Shown: positions 1-9,526 of the stretch, piece after piece
How the letters are laid out: each line of letters begins with the position of its first letter
Position numbering within the stretch: position 1 is the stretch's first letter
Assembly (NCBI GenBank): GCA_009693435.1
Contig: SHXF01000014.1
Location: forward strand, 1 to 57,334
Length of the DNA: 57,334 nt
Origin: Betaproteobacteria bacterium
GTDB taxonomy: Bacteria; Pseudomonadota; Gammaproteobacteria; Burkholderiales; SG8-39
Reading direction: 5' to 3'
The notes under the pieces: generated by a model
Told to the model about the DNA's origin: nothing
Seen by the model: only the letters and a program-made list of their open reading frames with translations
Databases searched by the model: none
Made by a program: the position numbers and the translations under genes

Positions 1-330
1 GTCGATGACCATCCGTAGATGATCAACCCACCGCGCCCGCGCAGCTTGCCTGTCAGCCGCCTTGCCACCTCCCTTGTGCCCTTCCAGGCTCATTCCTCAA
101 TGGAATGTCGAGCCTTCCTCCAGGCTCATACCTCGTTGGACAAGACTCAAGCAGGCCGAAATGTCTTACCATCGGCAAAATCAGGGTGGACGTTCAGGAT
201 ACCTGCGGCTTCCAGCCCGCAAGTATCCGCGGCGTCCGGAAAACAGTACCGGAATCATGACCAACATGGCTCACGTGCCGTGCAGCCTGCGTCCGCCGAA
301 CGGTCAAAGCAGTGCGCCTATAATTCGCTT
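1..330. other. Gene-free stretch
   Basis: I see no recognisable coding sequence here. The plus frame stays open from position 19 into the hugZ-like fragment, but the part before 331 has no family resemblance and reads as low-complexity noise. A 16-nt direct repeat lies inside it (see the repeat entry). The stretch may be intergenic or a decayed gene. Confidence 0.5.
83..134 (+). repeat. Short imperfect direct repeat (two copies)
   Basis: Copies at 83-98 and 119-134 read TCCAGGCTCATTCCTC and TCCAGGCTCATACCTC, with one mismatch and a 36-bp period. Two copies only, so the function is unknown and it could be chance or a small tandem duplication. Confidence 0.4.
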
Positions 331-717
331 ATGAACAAAGGACGTGACGCGCGGTTGATAATGCGAACCGGAAAAAGGGGGGCGTTGTCAACGCTCTCGA
401 CACAGCTTGGCGGTCATCCGCGCGGTTCGTTGGTCCCCTACATGCTCGATCAAGACGCCAGGCCGGTGCGGCTCGTGAGCCCGCTCGCGGAACATACCCG
501 CAACATAGACACTGATCCGCGGGTGAGCTTGCTGGCATTCAATCCTGCGCAGGACGCACAAATCGTCTCCCGCGCGACATTCATCGGCTCCACGCCCCGG
601 GTTCACGACCAAGGTGCAGTGCGTTCGCGCTATCTTCGGTTTTTCCACAGGCGTTACGGCTTCCCGAGTGAGATATTGAACAGCCGTGGTCAGTCAGCAG
701 GCGGCTCGAACCGATGA
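331..717 (+). pseudogene. HugZ-like heme-utilisation/pyridoxamine-oxidase-fold protein, C-terminally truncated
   Basis: The 128-residue product starts at ATG 331 and carries the N-terminal hallmark of HugZ/PNPOx-like proteins: GALSTLSTQLGGHPRGS near residues 18-34, then VPYMLD, SPLAEHTRNI and DPRVSLL. These form the split-barrel fold that binds heme or flavin. The family normally continues after the RYLRFF segment with a further beta-strand region, often about 30 residues, and in many members a DUF2470 domain. Here it ends instead in an unrelated GQSAGGSNR tail. Adding one T to the T5 run near 638-642 would read RYLRFFPQALRLPE before a stop, which suggests a frameshift followed by loss of the 3' end. 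The stop overlaps the next start as ATGA. I judge it a decayed gene, although a short functional version cannot be excluded. Confidence 0.55.
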
Positions 718-1076
718 ATCGTCGGTTGTTCCGCGGTTGCGCCCTCGCCTGCCTTCTGGGTTTGCTGGCTTTGAGTCTGGCGTGGGAACTGTGGCTGGCA
801 CCCCTTAGACCAGGTGGATCCTGGCTGGTACTGAAAGCGCTGCCGTTGCTTGCGCCGCTATTCGGAGTGATTCACGAGAGACGCTACACGTTTCAATGGG
901 CATCCATGTTCATCTTGATATACCTGGCGGAAGGTCTGGTACGAAGCTATGGAGACCTTGGAACATCAAGGTTGCTTGCCGGAATAGAAATAGTGCTGTC
1001 GGTTCTCTTCTTTATCAGCGCCATCGCTTATGCCCGTGGCTCTCCCCTTCCCCTCAAGCCCCCGGTGTCGAGGTGA
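714..1076 (+). CDS. DUF2069 family inner-membrane protein
   Basis: 120 residues, almost entirely hydrophobic, with about four predicted membrane segments (roughly residues 8-27, 40-52, 62-80 and 88-107). The FQWASMFILIYLAEG and GIEIVLSVLFFISAIAYAR stretches are typical of DUF2069, a small proteobacterial membrane family of unknown function. The ATG overlaps the stop of the truncated hugZ-like gene (ATGA), so translation is probably coupled. It converges on leuA with a 385-bp gap. Role unknown. Confidence 0.8.
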   Translation: MNRRLFRGCALACLLGLLALSLAWELWLAPLRPGGSWLVLKALPLLAPLFGVIHERRYTFQWASMFILIYLAEGLVRSYGDLGTSRLLAGIEIVLSVLFFISAIAYARGSPLPLKPPVSR

Positions 1077-1461
1077 CCAGGGCCAACAGCAACTGGTGAT
1101 TCCGGCCAAGCCAGCAAAAATGATCCCGTTCGATTATTGCCATTTGGCAGTTCAACTTTGGCGCCATCCTTCACCTGCTATCAGTTCATAGACCAAAGCG
1201 ATTTCGAGTACAGACGGTTCCTGTCCGCATTCGCGCTTTCGCGCCGATTGGCATCCCAGCGTGCGCCGGGCATTACACATCATCGCAAAACCGGACGTTC
1301 TCATTCGACGAGAGCGGCACTGAAATTTATCGATTCGCGTTCAAATACCGCGGCACCCGACCATGGATTGATAGCACCCCTGCAATTGCTATAGAACCCC
1401 GCCGGCAGCGGTTCGATCATGACCATCCAAACCTCAAGGCTTCGGAATGCGGCCGAAGAAC
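1077..1461. other. Intergenic region between convergent DUF2069 and leuA
   Basis: 385 bp with no ORF I can support; the 85-codon plus-strand frame at 1137-1394 resembles no family and has unlikely composition. The only structure I see is a hairpin directly after the leuA stop (separate entry). Confidence 0.5.
1440..1458 (-). terminator. Hairpin just downstream of leuA
   Basis: CTTCGG (1440-1445) and CCGAAG (1453-1458) form a perfect 6-bp stem with a 7-nt loop, four bases beyond the leuA stop. No clear U-run follows on the minus strand, so it may be a weak or Rho-assisted terminator or a 3'-end stabiliser. Confidence 0.3.
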
Positions 1462-3000
1462 CTACACCTGTGGGTTGATTCGCTCCACCTTGCTGTGCAG
1501 TTTGCTCAGCGCAGACAGGTAAGCGCGGGCCGACGCAACAACGATGTCCGTGTCGGAGCCCAGTCCGTTGACAATGCGCCCGGCTCGCTGCAACCGAACC
1601 GTCACTTCGCCTTGCGACTCAGTTCCGGTAGTAATTGCGTTCACAGAGTACAACTGCAGCTCCGCACCGCTATTAACGATGCTCTCAATCGCTTTCAGGG
1701 ATGCGTCCACAGGGCCACTGCCGTTCGATTCCGCGTGGCGCTCATGACCACTCTCCGAAATGACTATTCGTGCATAGGGTGTTTCGCCGGTTTCACTGTG
1801 AGCGGTAAGCGAAATGAGCTTGTAGTTGTCAGCCTCCTCCATCGCGTGGGCCTGATCAGATACTAGCGCATGCAGGTCTTCGTCGAAGATATCGTGTTTT
1901 TTGTCCGCCAGTTCCTTGAATCTCTGGAAGGCGACGTTGTAGGCTTCCTCCGATTCCAGTTCGATTCCGAGCTCTTTCATTCTTTGCTTGAAGGCCGTTC
2001 TGCCGCTGTGCTTACCCAGGACGAGTTTGTTTGTGGCCCAGCCGACGTCCTCGGCACGCATGATCTCGTAGGTTTCGCGGCTCTTTAGTACGCCATCCTG
2101 GTGAATTCCCGCCTCATGCGCAAATGCGTTGGCACCTACTATGGCCTTGTTCGGCTGCACCGGGAAACCCGTAATCCCGGATACCAGACGGCTCGCGGTG
2201 ACGATCTGGGTGGCATCGAGGCCGGAATCGCAGGGGAACACATCCTGGCGAGTACGGACTGCCATGACGATTTCCTCAAGTGCTGCGTTCCCGGCCCGTT
2301 CGCCGAGACCGTTCACCGTGCACTCGACCTGGCGCGCACCGTTCATTACGGCGGCAAGCGAGTTTGCCACGGCAAGCCCGAGGTCGTTGTGACAATGCAC
2401 GGACCACACCACTTTGTCGGAATTGGGCACGCGCTCGCGCAAGGTTCTGATCAGCGCCCCGAATTGTTCGGGCATCGTATATCCCACGGTGTCGGGAATA
2501 TTGACCGTGCGCACACCTTCCCGGATCACAGTTTCAAGAACCCGGCACAGGAAATCCACTTCCGATCGGCCTGCATCTTCCGGCGAAAATTCCACGTCAT
2601 CGGTGAAATTGCGCGCGTAGCGAACTGCGTTTGCCGCTTCAGTCATCACCTGCTCCGGAGTCATGCGTAGTTTTTTCTGCATGTGTATTGGCGATGTGGC
2701 AATGAAAGTATGAATCCGACCGCGCCGCGCCGGCTTGATGGCTTCGGCCGCCCGACTGATGTCACGATCGTTGGCACGAGCCAGACTGCATACGATGCTT
2801 TCCCTGACGATTCCGGCCACAGAATGCACTGCCTCGAAATCTCCCCGACTCGATGCGGCAAATCCAGCCTCGATTACGTCGACGCCCATGCGCTCCAGTT
2901 GCCTCGCGATGCGCAGTTTCTCCTCACGCGTCATCGAGGCTCCCGGGCTCTGCTCCCCGTCGCGCATGGTAGTGTCAAAAATAATCAGTCTGTCTTTCAT
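1462..3000 (-). CDS. leuA: 2-isopropylmalate synthase
   Basis: Catalyses the first committed step of leucine synthesis, condensing acetyl-CoA with 2-oxoisovalerate. The 512-residue length matches the long LeuA type. The HMGL-like TIM barrel opens with [12 protein letters not shown] (residues 9-20), where R13 and D14 are catalytic/metal residues. The metal ligands H202 and H204 lie in [10 protein letters not shown], and [14 protein letters not shown] follows. The C-terminal third is the LeuA dimer/allosteric domain expected to bind leucine. It is the last gene of the ilvB-ilvN-ilvC-pssA-leuA set on this strand, 60 bp after pssA. No defect seen. Confidence 0.97.
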   Translation of the reverse strand: MKDRLIIFDTTMRDGEQSPGASMTREEKLRIARQLERMGVDVIEAGFAASSRGDFEAVHSVAGIVRESIVCSLARANDRDISRAAEAIKPARRGRIHTFIATSPIHMQKKLRMTPEQVMTEAANAVRYARNFTDDVEFSPEDAGRSEVDFLCRVLETVIREGVRTVNIPDTVGYTMPEQFGALIRTLRERVPNSDKVVWSVHCHNDLGLAVANSLAAVMNGARQVECTVNGLGERAGNAALEEIVMAVRTRQDVFPCDSGLDATQIVTASRLVSGITGFPVQPNKAIVGANAFAHEAGIHQDGVLKSRETYEIMRAEDVGWATNKLVLGKHSGRTAFKQRMKELGIELESEEAYNVAFQRFKELADKKHDIFDEDLHALVSDQAHAMEEADNYKLISLTAHSETGETPYARIVISESGHERHAESNGSGPVDASLKAIESIVNSGAELQLYSVNAITTGTESQGEVTVRLQRAGRIVNGLGSDTDIVVASARAYLSALSKLHSKVERINPQV

Positions 3001-3060
3001 GCCTATTCCTTAAGTTTTGAAGTCTCCGTCTCAGAATGTTTTTGAGGCCGAACGAGCCGC

Positions 3061-3825
3061 TCAGACACTGCGGGCATTCCGGCGCCGGTGCTGCCAAAGC
3101 CAAATGACATAGCCTGACAAGCCGTAGGCGACGAACAGCAGGAACAACACCAGCGGCGGATCGGTTGATACGAGAACAAAAGCCAGCACGACCAGCAGGA
3201 TAACCGCGAAGGGTACGCTGCGCCGCAGATTGAAGTCCTTGAAGCTGTGGAACGGCACGTTGCTGACCATGGTTATGCCTGCATAGATGGTAAGAAATGC
3301 AGCTACCCAGGGGATGCCATATGCGCTCACAGGAATCTTGTTATCGATCGCCAACCACAGGAAGCCGGCAACCAGTGCGGCAGCGGCCGGACTTGGTAGA
3401 CCCTGAAAAAAGCGTTTATCGACGACGTCAATGTTGGTATTGAAGCGCGCCAACCTCAATGCCGCTCCCGCGCAATACATAAAAGCTGCGATCCAGCCGA
3501 AGCGGCCTAGATCCTTCAGCGCCCACTCGTACATTATCAGCGCCGGTGCCGCCCCAAACGACACCATGTCGGACAACGAGTCATACTCTGCGCCGAATTC
3601 ACTCTGAGTATGCGTGAGACGCGCGACCCGCCCGTCCAGGCCGTCCAGCACCATTGCGACAAATATGCCGATCGCAGCCTGCTCGAAACGCTGATTCATC
3701 GCCATTACGATGGCGTAGAAGCCCGCAAACAGCGAGGCTGTGGTGAAAAGATTGGGCAGCAGGTATATGCCGCGCCGCCGGATCTCCGCGTTAAGCAGCG
3801 GCCGGCGTCGATCCATTTCCCCCAT
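3061..3825 (-). CDS. pssA: CDP-diacylglycerol-serine O-phosphatidyltransferase
   Basis: Membrane enzyme that makes phosphatidylserine from CDP-diacylglycerol and serine. The CDP-alcohol phosphotransferase signature is intact: DGLDGRVAR, then GAEYDSLSD, with all four Asp. It is followed by several hydrophobic helices. The frame is open up to 3918, but I choose ATG 3825 because GAGGAAGG lies a few bases upstream and the protein then begins just before the conserved RGIYLLPNLFT segment, giving 254 residues. The gene lies immediately after the psd remnant, so PssA is intact while its usual partner decarboxylase is not. Confidence 0.93.
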   Translation of the reverse strand: MGEMDRRRPLLNAEIRRRGIYLLPNLFTTASLFAGFYAIVMAMNQRFEQAAIGIFVAMVLDGLDGRVARLTHTQSEFGAEYDSLSDMVSFGAAPALIMYEWALKDLGRFGWIAAFMYCAGAALRLARFNTNIDVVDKRFFQGLPSPAAAALVAGFLWLAIDNKIPVSAYGIPWVAAFLTIYAGITMVSNVPFHSFKDFNLRRSVPFAVILLVVLAFVLVSTDPPLVLFLLFVAYGLSGYVIWLWQHRRRNARSV

Positions 3826-3836
3826 CCCGCCTTCCT

Positions 3837-4082
3837 CTACAGAATTGCGAGCACAGTGCTCGGAGCGTGCAATTTGTCGCCCGGGGTAGCCTTCGTTCTG
3901 CCGTCCAGGCGCAGACACAGCCCAGGGATCGAGCCAATCAGTGCAAGTCCGGAATGTCGTCCGCGGCCTACGCGGAGACCTTCCGCCAGATACCAGCTTA
4001 CTCTCCGCGCAATCAACGCTAACACCACTTCAGCGGCAAGGCACCGCGAGCCCTCGCGGATCGTGTGCGGATGATCCATCAT
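3837..4082 (-). pseudogene. psd: Phosphatidylserine decarboxylase remnant with large internal deletion
   Basis: The 81-codon frame begins MMDHPHTIREG, like the N-terminus of short-type bacterial Psd (a PHPxIAREG pattern). From about residue 22 it resembles the Psd C-terminus: ALIARRVSWYLAEG (family: GLIARRIxCYVxxG), then ALIGS (family: RFGSRVDVYLP, whose GS bond is the self-cleavage/pyruvoyl site), then GDKLHAPSTVLAIL (family: GDKVxAxSTVLAEL). About 130-140 residues of catalytic core present in a normal protein of about 215 residues are missing. It sits exactly where betaproteobacteria carry psd, between ilvC and pssA. The alignment is from memory of the family. The protein cannot be a working decarboxylase. 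Confidence 0.75.
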
Positions 4083-4091
4083 TCAGCGGTG

Positions 4092-4105
4092 AGCAGCGCG
4101 CTGCT
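4092..4105. repeat. 14-bp perfect palindrome between ilvC and the psd remnant
   Basis: AGCAGCGCGCTGCT is its own reverse complement. It has no loop, so it is more likely a protein site or chance than a terminator. Confidence 0.25.
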
Positions 4106-4146
4106 TGAACAGAAAGCGGCGCGCCGATCCCGTCCGCACCGGTTTC

Positions 4147-5669
<1,523 letters not shown>

Positions 5670-5741
5670 GTTGTTTATCGCAGTTAGAGGTAGCGTCCAC
5701 GCGGGCCGGGAAGCATGCAGCACCCCGACACGAATGGGGTT

Positions 5742-7448
5742 CTAAAGATCTTCTGCAAGGATCATTTCGGTCAGGCCCTTGCCGCCCTGGACCATCGGGT
5801 AGACATTCTCGGTCTGATCGGTGATGAAGTCCATGAACACCAGGTCTTCCTTGCGCTTGAATGCTTCCTTCAGCGCGCCCTCGATATCCCCGGGACGCTC
5901 TATTTTGACGCCGACATGGCCGTAGCTCTCGGCCAGTTTGACGAAGTCTGGCAGTGCATTCATGTACGACTCTGCATAGCGGTTGCCATGGAAAAACTGT
6001 TGCCACTGGCGCACCATTCCCATGTAGCGGTTATTGAGGTTAATGATCTTGATCGGCAGGTGGTATTGTTTGCAGGTCGACAATTCCTGGATGCACATCT
6101 GGATACTGGCCTCGCCCGTCACGCAGGCTACCGCACTTTTCGGATTGGCGATCTGTGCTCCCATTGCCGCAGGCAAGCCGAATCCCATCGTACCCAGACC
6201 GCCCGAATTCACCCAGCGCCGCGGCTTGTCGAATTTGTAGAATTGCGCCGCCCACATCTGGTGCTGCCCGACATCCGAGGTAACGATTGCGTCGCCCCTG
6301 GTTACTTCGTAGAGCTTCTCTAGCACCATCTGCGGCTTGATGATCTTGCTGGAACGGTCGTAACGCAGACAATTCTTTTCGCGCCACAATCCGATCTGTG
6401 ACCACCAGGCCTTGATGGCTTTGGCATCGGGCTTCTCGCGCATGCCCTCGATCACCTTGATCAGATCGGTCAGCACATCCGCCACATTTCCCACTATGGG
6501 AACGTCAACCTTGACACGCTTGGAAATGGACGAGGGGTCGATGTCGATATGAATGATCTTGCGGGCATTTTCGGCAAAATGCGCCGGATCGCCGATGACC
6601 CTGTCATCGAAGCGCGCGCCGATTGCGATCAGTACGTCGCAATTCTGCATGGCCATGTTGGCCTCGTAGGTGCCATGCATACCCAGCATGCCGACGAACT
6701 GCGGGTCGGTAGCGGGATAACCGCCCAATCCCATCAGTGTATTGGTGCAAGGGAAACCGAGCAGTTTGACAAGTTTGGTCAGTTGCGGTGCAGCATTCGA
6801 CAGCACTACCCCACCTCCGGCATAAATCATCGGCCGGGTCGCCGCCAGCAGCATCTGCGCCGCCTTCTTGATCTGGCCAGGATGTCCCTTGACCACCGGA
6901 TTGTACGAGCGCATGGAAACAGCGCTCGGATACTCATAGTCGAATTTCTGCGAGGTTATGTCTTTCGGAATATCGACAAGCACCGGCCCCGGACGTCCCG
7001 TCTGGGCGATATGGAAAGCTTTCTTGATCGTCGTCGCCAGATCCTTGATGTCTTTGACGAGAAAATTATGCTTCACGCAGGGCCGCGTGATGCCGACAGT
7101 GTCGCACTCCTGGAATGCATCCTCGCCGATCGCGTGAGTTGGAACCTGCCCCGTCAGCACCACCATGGGGATGGAATCCATGTATGCGGTGGCTATGCCA
7201 GTCACGGCATTGGTAACGCCGGGGCCGGAGGTGACCAGGCAAACGCCTATCTTCTGGCTTGCTCGCGAATAACCGTCGGCTGCGTGGGCTGCGCCCTGCT
7301 CGTGACGAACCAGGACATGCTTTACTTTCGCCTGGTTAAACAGCGCGTCGTAAATGAACAGTACGGCGCCTCCCGGATAGCCGAAAACATATTCCACGCC
7401 TTCGTCCTGAAGGCAGCGCACAACGATCTCCGCACCCGTTAATTTCAT
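5742..7448 (-). CDS. ilvB: Acetolactate synthase large subunit
   Basis: ThDP-dependent catalytic subunit of acetohydroxyacid synthase, making 2-acetolactate or 2-aceto-2-hydroxybutyrate. 568 residues in three domains. The N-terminal pyrimidine-binding part has the activating Glu in RHEQGAAHAADGYSRAS, the middle part binds FAD, and the C-terminal ThDP/Mg part has TGEASIQMCIQEL and NLNNRYMGMVRQWQ. First gene of the operon, with a good promoter candidate upstream (7488-7516). It could be called ilvI. Confidence 0.96.
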   Translation of the reverse strand: MKLTGAEIVVRCLQDEGVEYVFGYPGGAVLFIYDALFNQAKVKHVLVRHEQGAAHAADGYSRASQKIGVCLVTSGPGVTNAVTGIATAYMDSIPMVVLTGQVPTHAIGEDAFQECDTVGITRPCVKHNFLVKDIKDLATTIKKAFHIAQTGRPGPVLVDIPKDITSQKFDYEYPSAVSMRSYNPVVKGHPGQIKKAAQMLLAATRPMIYAGGGVVLSNAAPQLTKLVKLLGFPCTNTLMGLGGYPATDPQFVGMLGMHGTYEANMAMQNCDVLIAIGARFDDRVIGDPAHFAENARKIIHIDIDPSSISKRVKVDVPIVGNVADVLTDLIKVIEGMREKPDAKAIKAWWSQIGLWREKNCLRYDRSSKIIKPQMVLEKLYEVTRGDAIVTSDVGQHQMWAAQFYKFDKPRRWVNSGGLGTMGFGLPAAMGAQIANPKSAVACVTGEASIQMCIQELSTCKQYHLPIKIINLNNRYMGMVRQWQQFFHGNRYAESYMNALPDFVKLAESYGHVGVKIERPGDIEGALKEAFKRKEDLVFMDFITDQTENVYPMVQGGKGLTEMILAEDL

Positions 7449-7487
7449 GCTTGAATTCCGCGACGCAGCATTAGACCAAAGCCTTGG

Positions 7488-7516
7488 AGGCTAAATGCTA
7501 GGGCTTGATTGGTCAA
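7488..7516 (-). promoter_or_regulatory. Sigma70-like promoter for the ilv operon
   Basis: On the minus strand TTGACC (7516-7511) and TAGCCT (7493-7488) are separated by exactly 17 bp, preceded by a run of A residues. Initiation near 7481 would give a leader of about 33 nt before the ilvB ATG, too short for a classical peptide attenuator. Confidence 0.45.
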
Positions 7517-7611
7517 GTTTTTTTGCTGTTGGCCAGTGCGTGCTGTCCATCGATTTGATAACATCGTGCCATTCTGTCGGGCGCGAATTCAGTCAATAGA
7601 AGGACCCACTC

Positions 7612-8178
7612 CTGGCCTCCCGTAGCGAATTGTCCGAGTTCCTCGTGTCCGTGGAACGACGCGCCTTCAAACTAGCGATGTTCGCGGTTCGCGACAACGA
7701 AGCGGCGCTCGATATCGTGCAGGATTCGATGATGAAACTGTCGGAGAAGTATGGCGACAAGCCCACCGGCGAGTTGCCAATGCTCTTTCAGCGGATCCTT
7801 CAGAACACAATCAGGGATTACTACCGGCGGCAAAAGGTCCGTTCGCTGTGGACCACGCTTTTTTCCTCGCTTTCTTCCGGTAAGGAAGATGAGGACTTCG
7901 ATCCGCTAGAAACTTTAGACACCCGCCAGAGCTCCAATATCAGGGAGCAGCCGGCGGAGCGCCTGGAACGCTCGCAAATCGTTGTAATTATTGATAAAGA
8001 GCTGAAAAATCTACCGGCACGTCAACGTGAAGCCTTCATGCTGCGTTACTGGGAAGAACTGGACGTTGCAGAAACGGCGGCGGTAATGGGCTGTTCGCAA
8101 GGCAGCGTGAAAATGCATTGTTCCAGAGCCGCACACACCCTGGCCGCGGCGCTGAAGGCTAAGGGGATTGATTTATGA
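7612..8178 (+). CDS. RNA polymerase sigma factor (ECF-like, sigma70 family)
   Basis: About 188 residues. Region 2 is DNEAALDIVQDSMMKLSEKYGD plus LPMLFQRILQNTIRDYYRR; region 4 is LPARQREAFMLRYWEELDVAETAAVMGCSQGSVKMHCSRA. The start is unusual. The frame is closed by TAG at 7597, leaving only CTG 7612 and TTG 7630 as starts. AGAAGGA (7598-7604) sits 7 nt before the CTG and nothing SD-like precedes the TTG. The extra residues (ASRSE) also match how relatives begin, so I favour a CTG start. The stop overlaps the next gene as ATGA, and the following DUF3619 membrane protein may act as an anti-sigma partner (inference). Confidence 0.85.
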   Translation: MASRSELSEFLVSVERRAFKLAMFAVRDNEAALDIVQDSMMKLSEKYGDKPTGELPMLFQRILQNTIRDYYRRQKVRSLWTTLFSSLSSGKEDEDFDPLETLDTRQSSNIREQPAERLERSQIVVIIDKELKNLPARQREAFMLRYWEELDVAETAAVMGCSQGSVKMHCSRAAHTLAAALKAKGIDL

Positions 8179-8555
8179 ACGAAAATCAGACCGCCTTCCA
8201 GATTCGACAACTGCTGGATCAGCAGCTTGAGGACCTCGTACCCGAGCAATTGGAGCGTCTACGCTCGGCCCGGGAGCAGGCGCTCAGCCGCCAGCGTAAG
8301 GTCGCTCCCAGCATGGCGCTCGCATGGGCTGACAGTGCTGTCGGCCGATTTGCCAACCCCGGCTCTATTTTCTCGGGTGTCCTATTGCCAACGGCCATGC
8401 TCATCTTCGGACTGGTTGCTATCAATTACTGGCAGCAGGCGCAGCTGGCGGCCGAAATCGAGGAAATCGATGCCGCAGTGCTGACTGGCGAGCTGCCGCT
8501 CGATGCTTACCTGGACAAGGATTTTGATGCATGGCTAAAGCGCTCATCTCATTAG
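8175..8555 (+). CDS. DUF3619 family membrane protein
   Basis: 126 residues. A basic, helical cytosolic N-terminus (residues 1-60) is followed by one membrane helix at about 64-84 (IFSGVLLPTAMLIFGLVAINYW). The short acidic C-terminus contains the typical LTGELPLDAYLDKDFDAWL ending. It overlaps the sigma factor by ATGA. The position directly after a sigma gene and the single-pass topology fit an anti-sigma-like role, but no function is established for the family as far as I know. Confidence 0.85.
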   Translation: MNENQTAFQIRQLLDQQLEDLVPEQLERLRSAREQALSRQRKVAPSMALAWADSAVGRFANPGSIFSGVLLPTAMLIFGLVAINYWQQAQLAAEIEEIDAAVLTGELPLDAYLDKDFDAWLKRSSH

Positions 8556-9049
8556 CACTTTGGCTATGCCTTTCGCTATCCGCCATTGCAGCATCGCCCA
8601 AGAAGCCGCCCAGCTGGGCTGACCTGAACGCGGAGCAGCAGACAATTCTCGCGCCCCTGGCGGGCGAATGGAACAATATGGAACCCACGCGCCGGCAGAA
8701 ATGGGTGGGGATCGCAAAGCGCTATCCCCAGATGGATGCGAAAGCCCAGGCGCGCACTCAGAAACGCATGCACGATTGGGCCAGATTGACCCCGGAACAG
8801 CGTCGCGCCGCGCGGGAGCGATATAAGAATCTGTCCACTCTTCCCCCGGAAAAGCGCCAGGACCTGCGCGAAAAATGGGATGAATACAGGCAGTTGCCGG
8901 AGGAACAGCGTTGCCAGTCTGGCACTGCCGCGAAGAACACACCCAGCAGGCGCGCAGCACAACCCGCGCCACCGCCAGCGCCACCTGCTCAGCCGGAAGA
9001 GGCCAAAGCTGCGGAACCGGATCAGCCAGGCGCAGTCCAGGCACAATAG
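8531..9049 (+). CDS. DUF3106 family periplasmic protein
   Basis: 172 residues with a clear signal peptide (MAKALISLALWLCLSLSAIA, cleavage near ASA/AAS). The body is a charged helical repeat of the type L..EQ...L.PL...W..M...RR..W and LTPEQRRAARERYKNLSTLPPEKR, as in DUF3106. A Pro/Ala-rich tail follows from about residue 140. It overlaps DUF3619 by 25 bp in another frame, so the two are almost certainly co-expressed. Probably secreted or periplasmic; function unknown. Confidence 0.85.
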   Translation: MAKALISLALWLCLSLSAIAASPKKPPSWADLNAEQQTILAPLAGEWNNMEPTRRQKWVGIAKRYPQMDAKAQARTQKRMHDWARLTPEQRRAARERYKNLSTLPPEKRQDLREKWDEYRQLPEEQRCQSGTAAKNTPSRRAAQPAPPPAPPAQPEEAKAAEPDQPGAVQAQ

Positions 9050-9058
9050 CCCGGCGCC

Positions 9059-9526
9059 GTGACCAGGGATCCGGAGGAGGCGCCGGAGTTGCTACGCGCC
9101 CCGGGTTTCGGCCGGCGCATCCTCTCGATGGCATACGAACTGCTTCTCGCGATGGCAGTCGCTTTTTTTGCAGCCCTGCCGTTCTATGGTGCGGTCGACG
9201 GCAGACTGTCGGGGATTCCCCGATTCGCGTTCCAGTGCTACCTGATTGCCACGCTAGGCCTGTATTTCACCTGGTGCTGGCACCGCGGCGGCCAGACACT
9301 GCCGATGAAAGCCTGGCAGATCCGCCTGGTGAACGCGAAGGGGGGCGCCGTGACCGTGCGCCAGGCCGCGCTTCGCTATGGGCTCGCCTGGGTGTCGCTG
9401 CTCGCGCTGGGCACAGGCTTTCTATGGGCCCTGGTGGACCCCGAAGGACAGTCCCTGCATGACCGGCTGTCCGGAACGCGTATCGTGACGTGGAAGCGCA
9501 GTCCTGCGGGGACCAAGTCACCTTAA
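9059..9526 (+). CDS. RDD family membrane protein
   Basis: 155 residues with a GTG start. It opens with the conserved GFGRRILSMAYELLL segment (Arg then Asp/Glu in the first helix), has about three to four membrane helices, and ends with the family motif LVDPEGQSLHDRLSGTRIV. RDD proteins are poorly defined membrane proteins, some linked to ion transport. It follows DUF3106 by 9 bp as the last gene of the sigma-factor operon. Its 3' end overlaps the lptG 3' end by 4 bp tail-to-tail. Confidence 0.88.
   Translation: MTRDPEEAPELLRAPGFGRRILSMAYELLLAMAVAFFAALPFYGAVDGRLSGIPRFAFQCYLIATLGLYFTWCWHRGGQTLPMKAWQIRLVNAKGGAVTVRQAALRYGLAWVSLLALGTGFLWALVDPEGQSLHDRLSGTRIVTWKRSPAGTKSP

Noticed and set aside
19..330. 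N-terminal extension of the plus-strand frame before ATG 331
   Set aside because: No family resemblance and low-complexity composition; the HugZ-like part begins at 331.
1137..1394. 85-codon plus-strand frame after DUF2069
   Set aside because: No ribosome site, odd composition, no recognisable motif.
6549..7442. 297-codon frame antisense to ilvB
   Set aside because: Shadow frame; the minus-strand protein shows clear family motifs.
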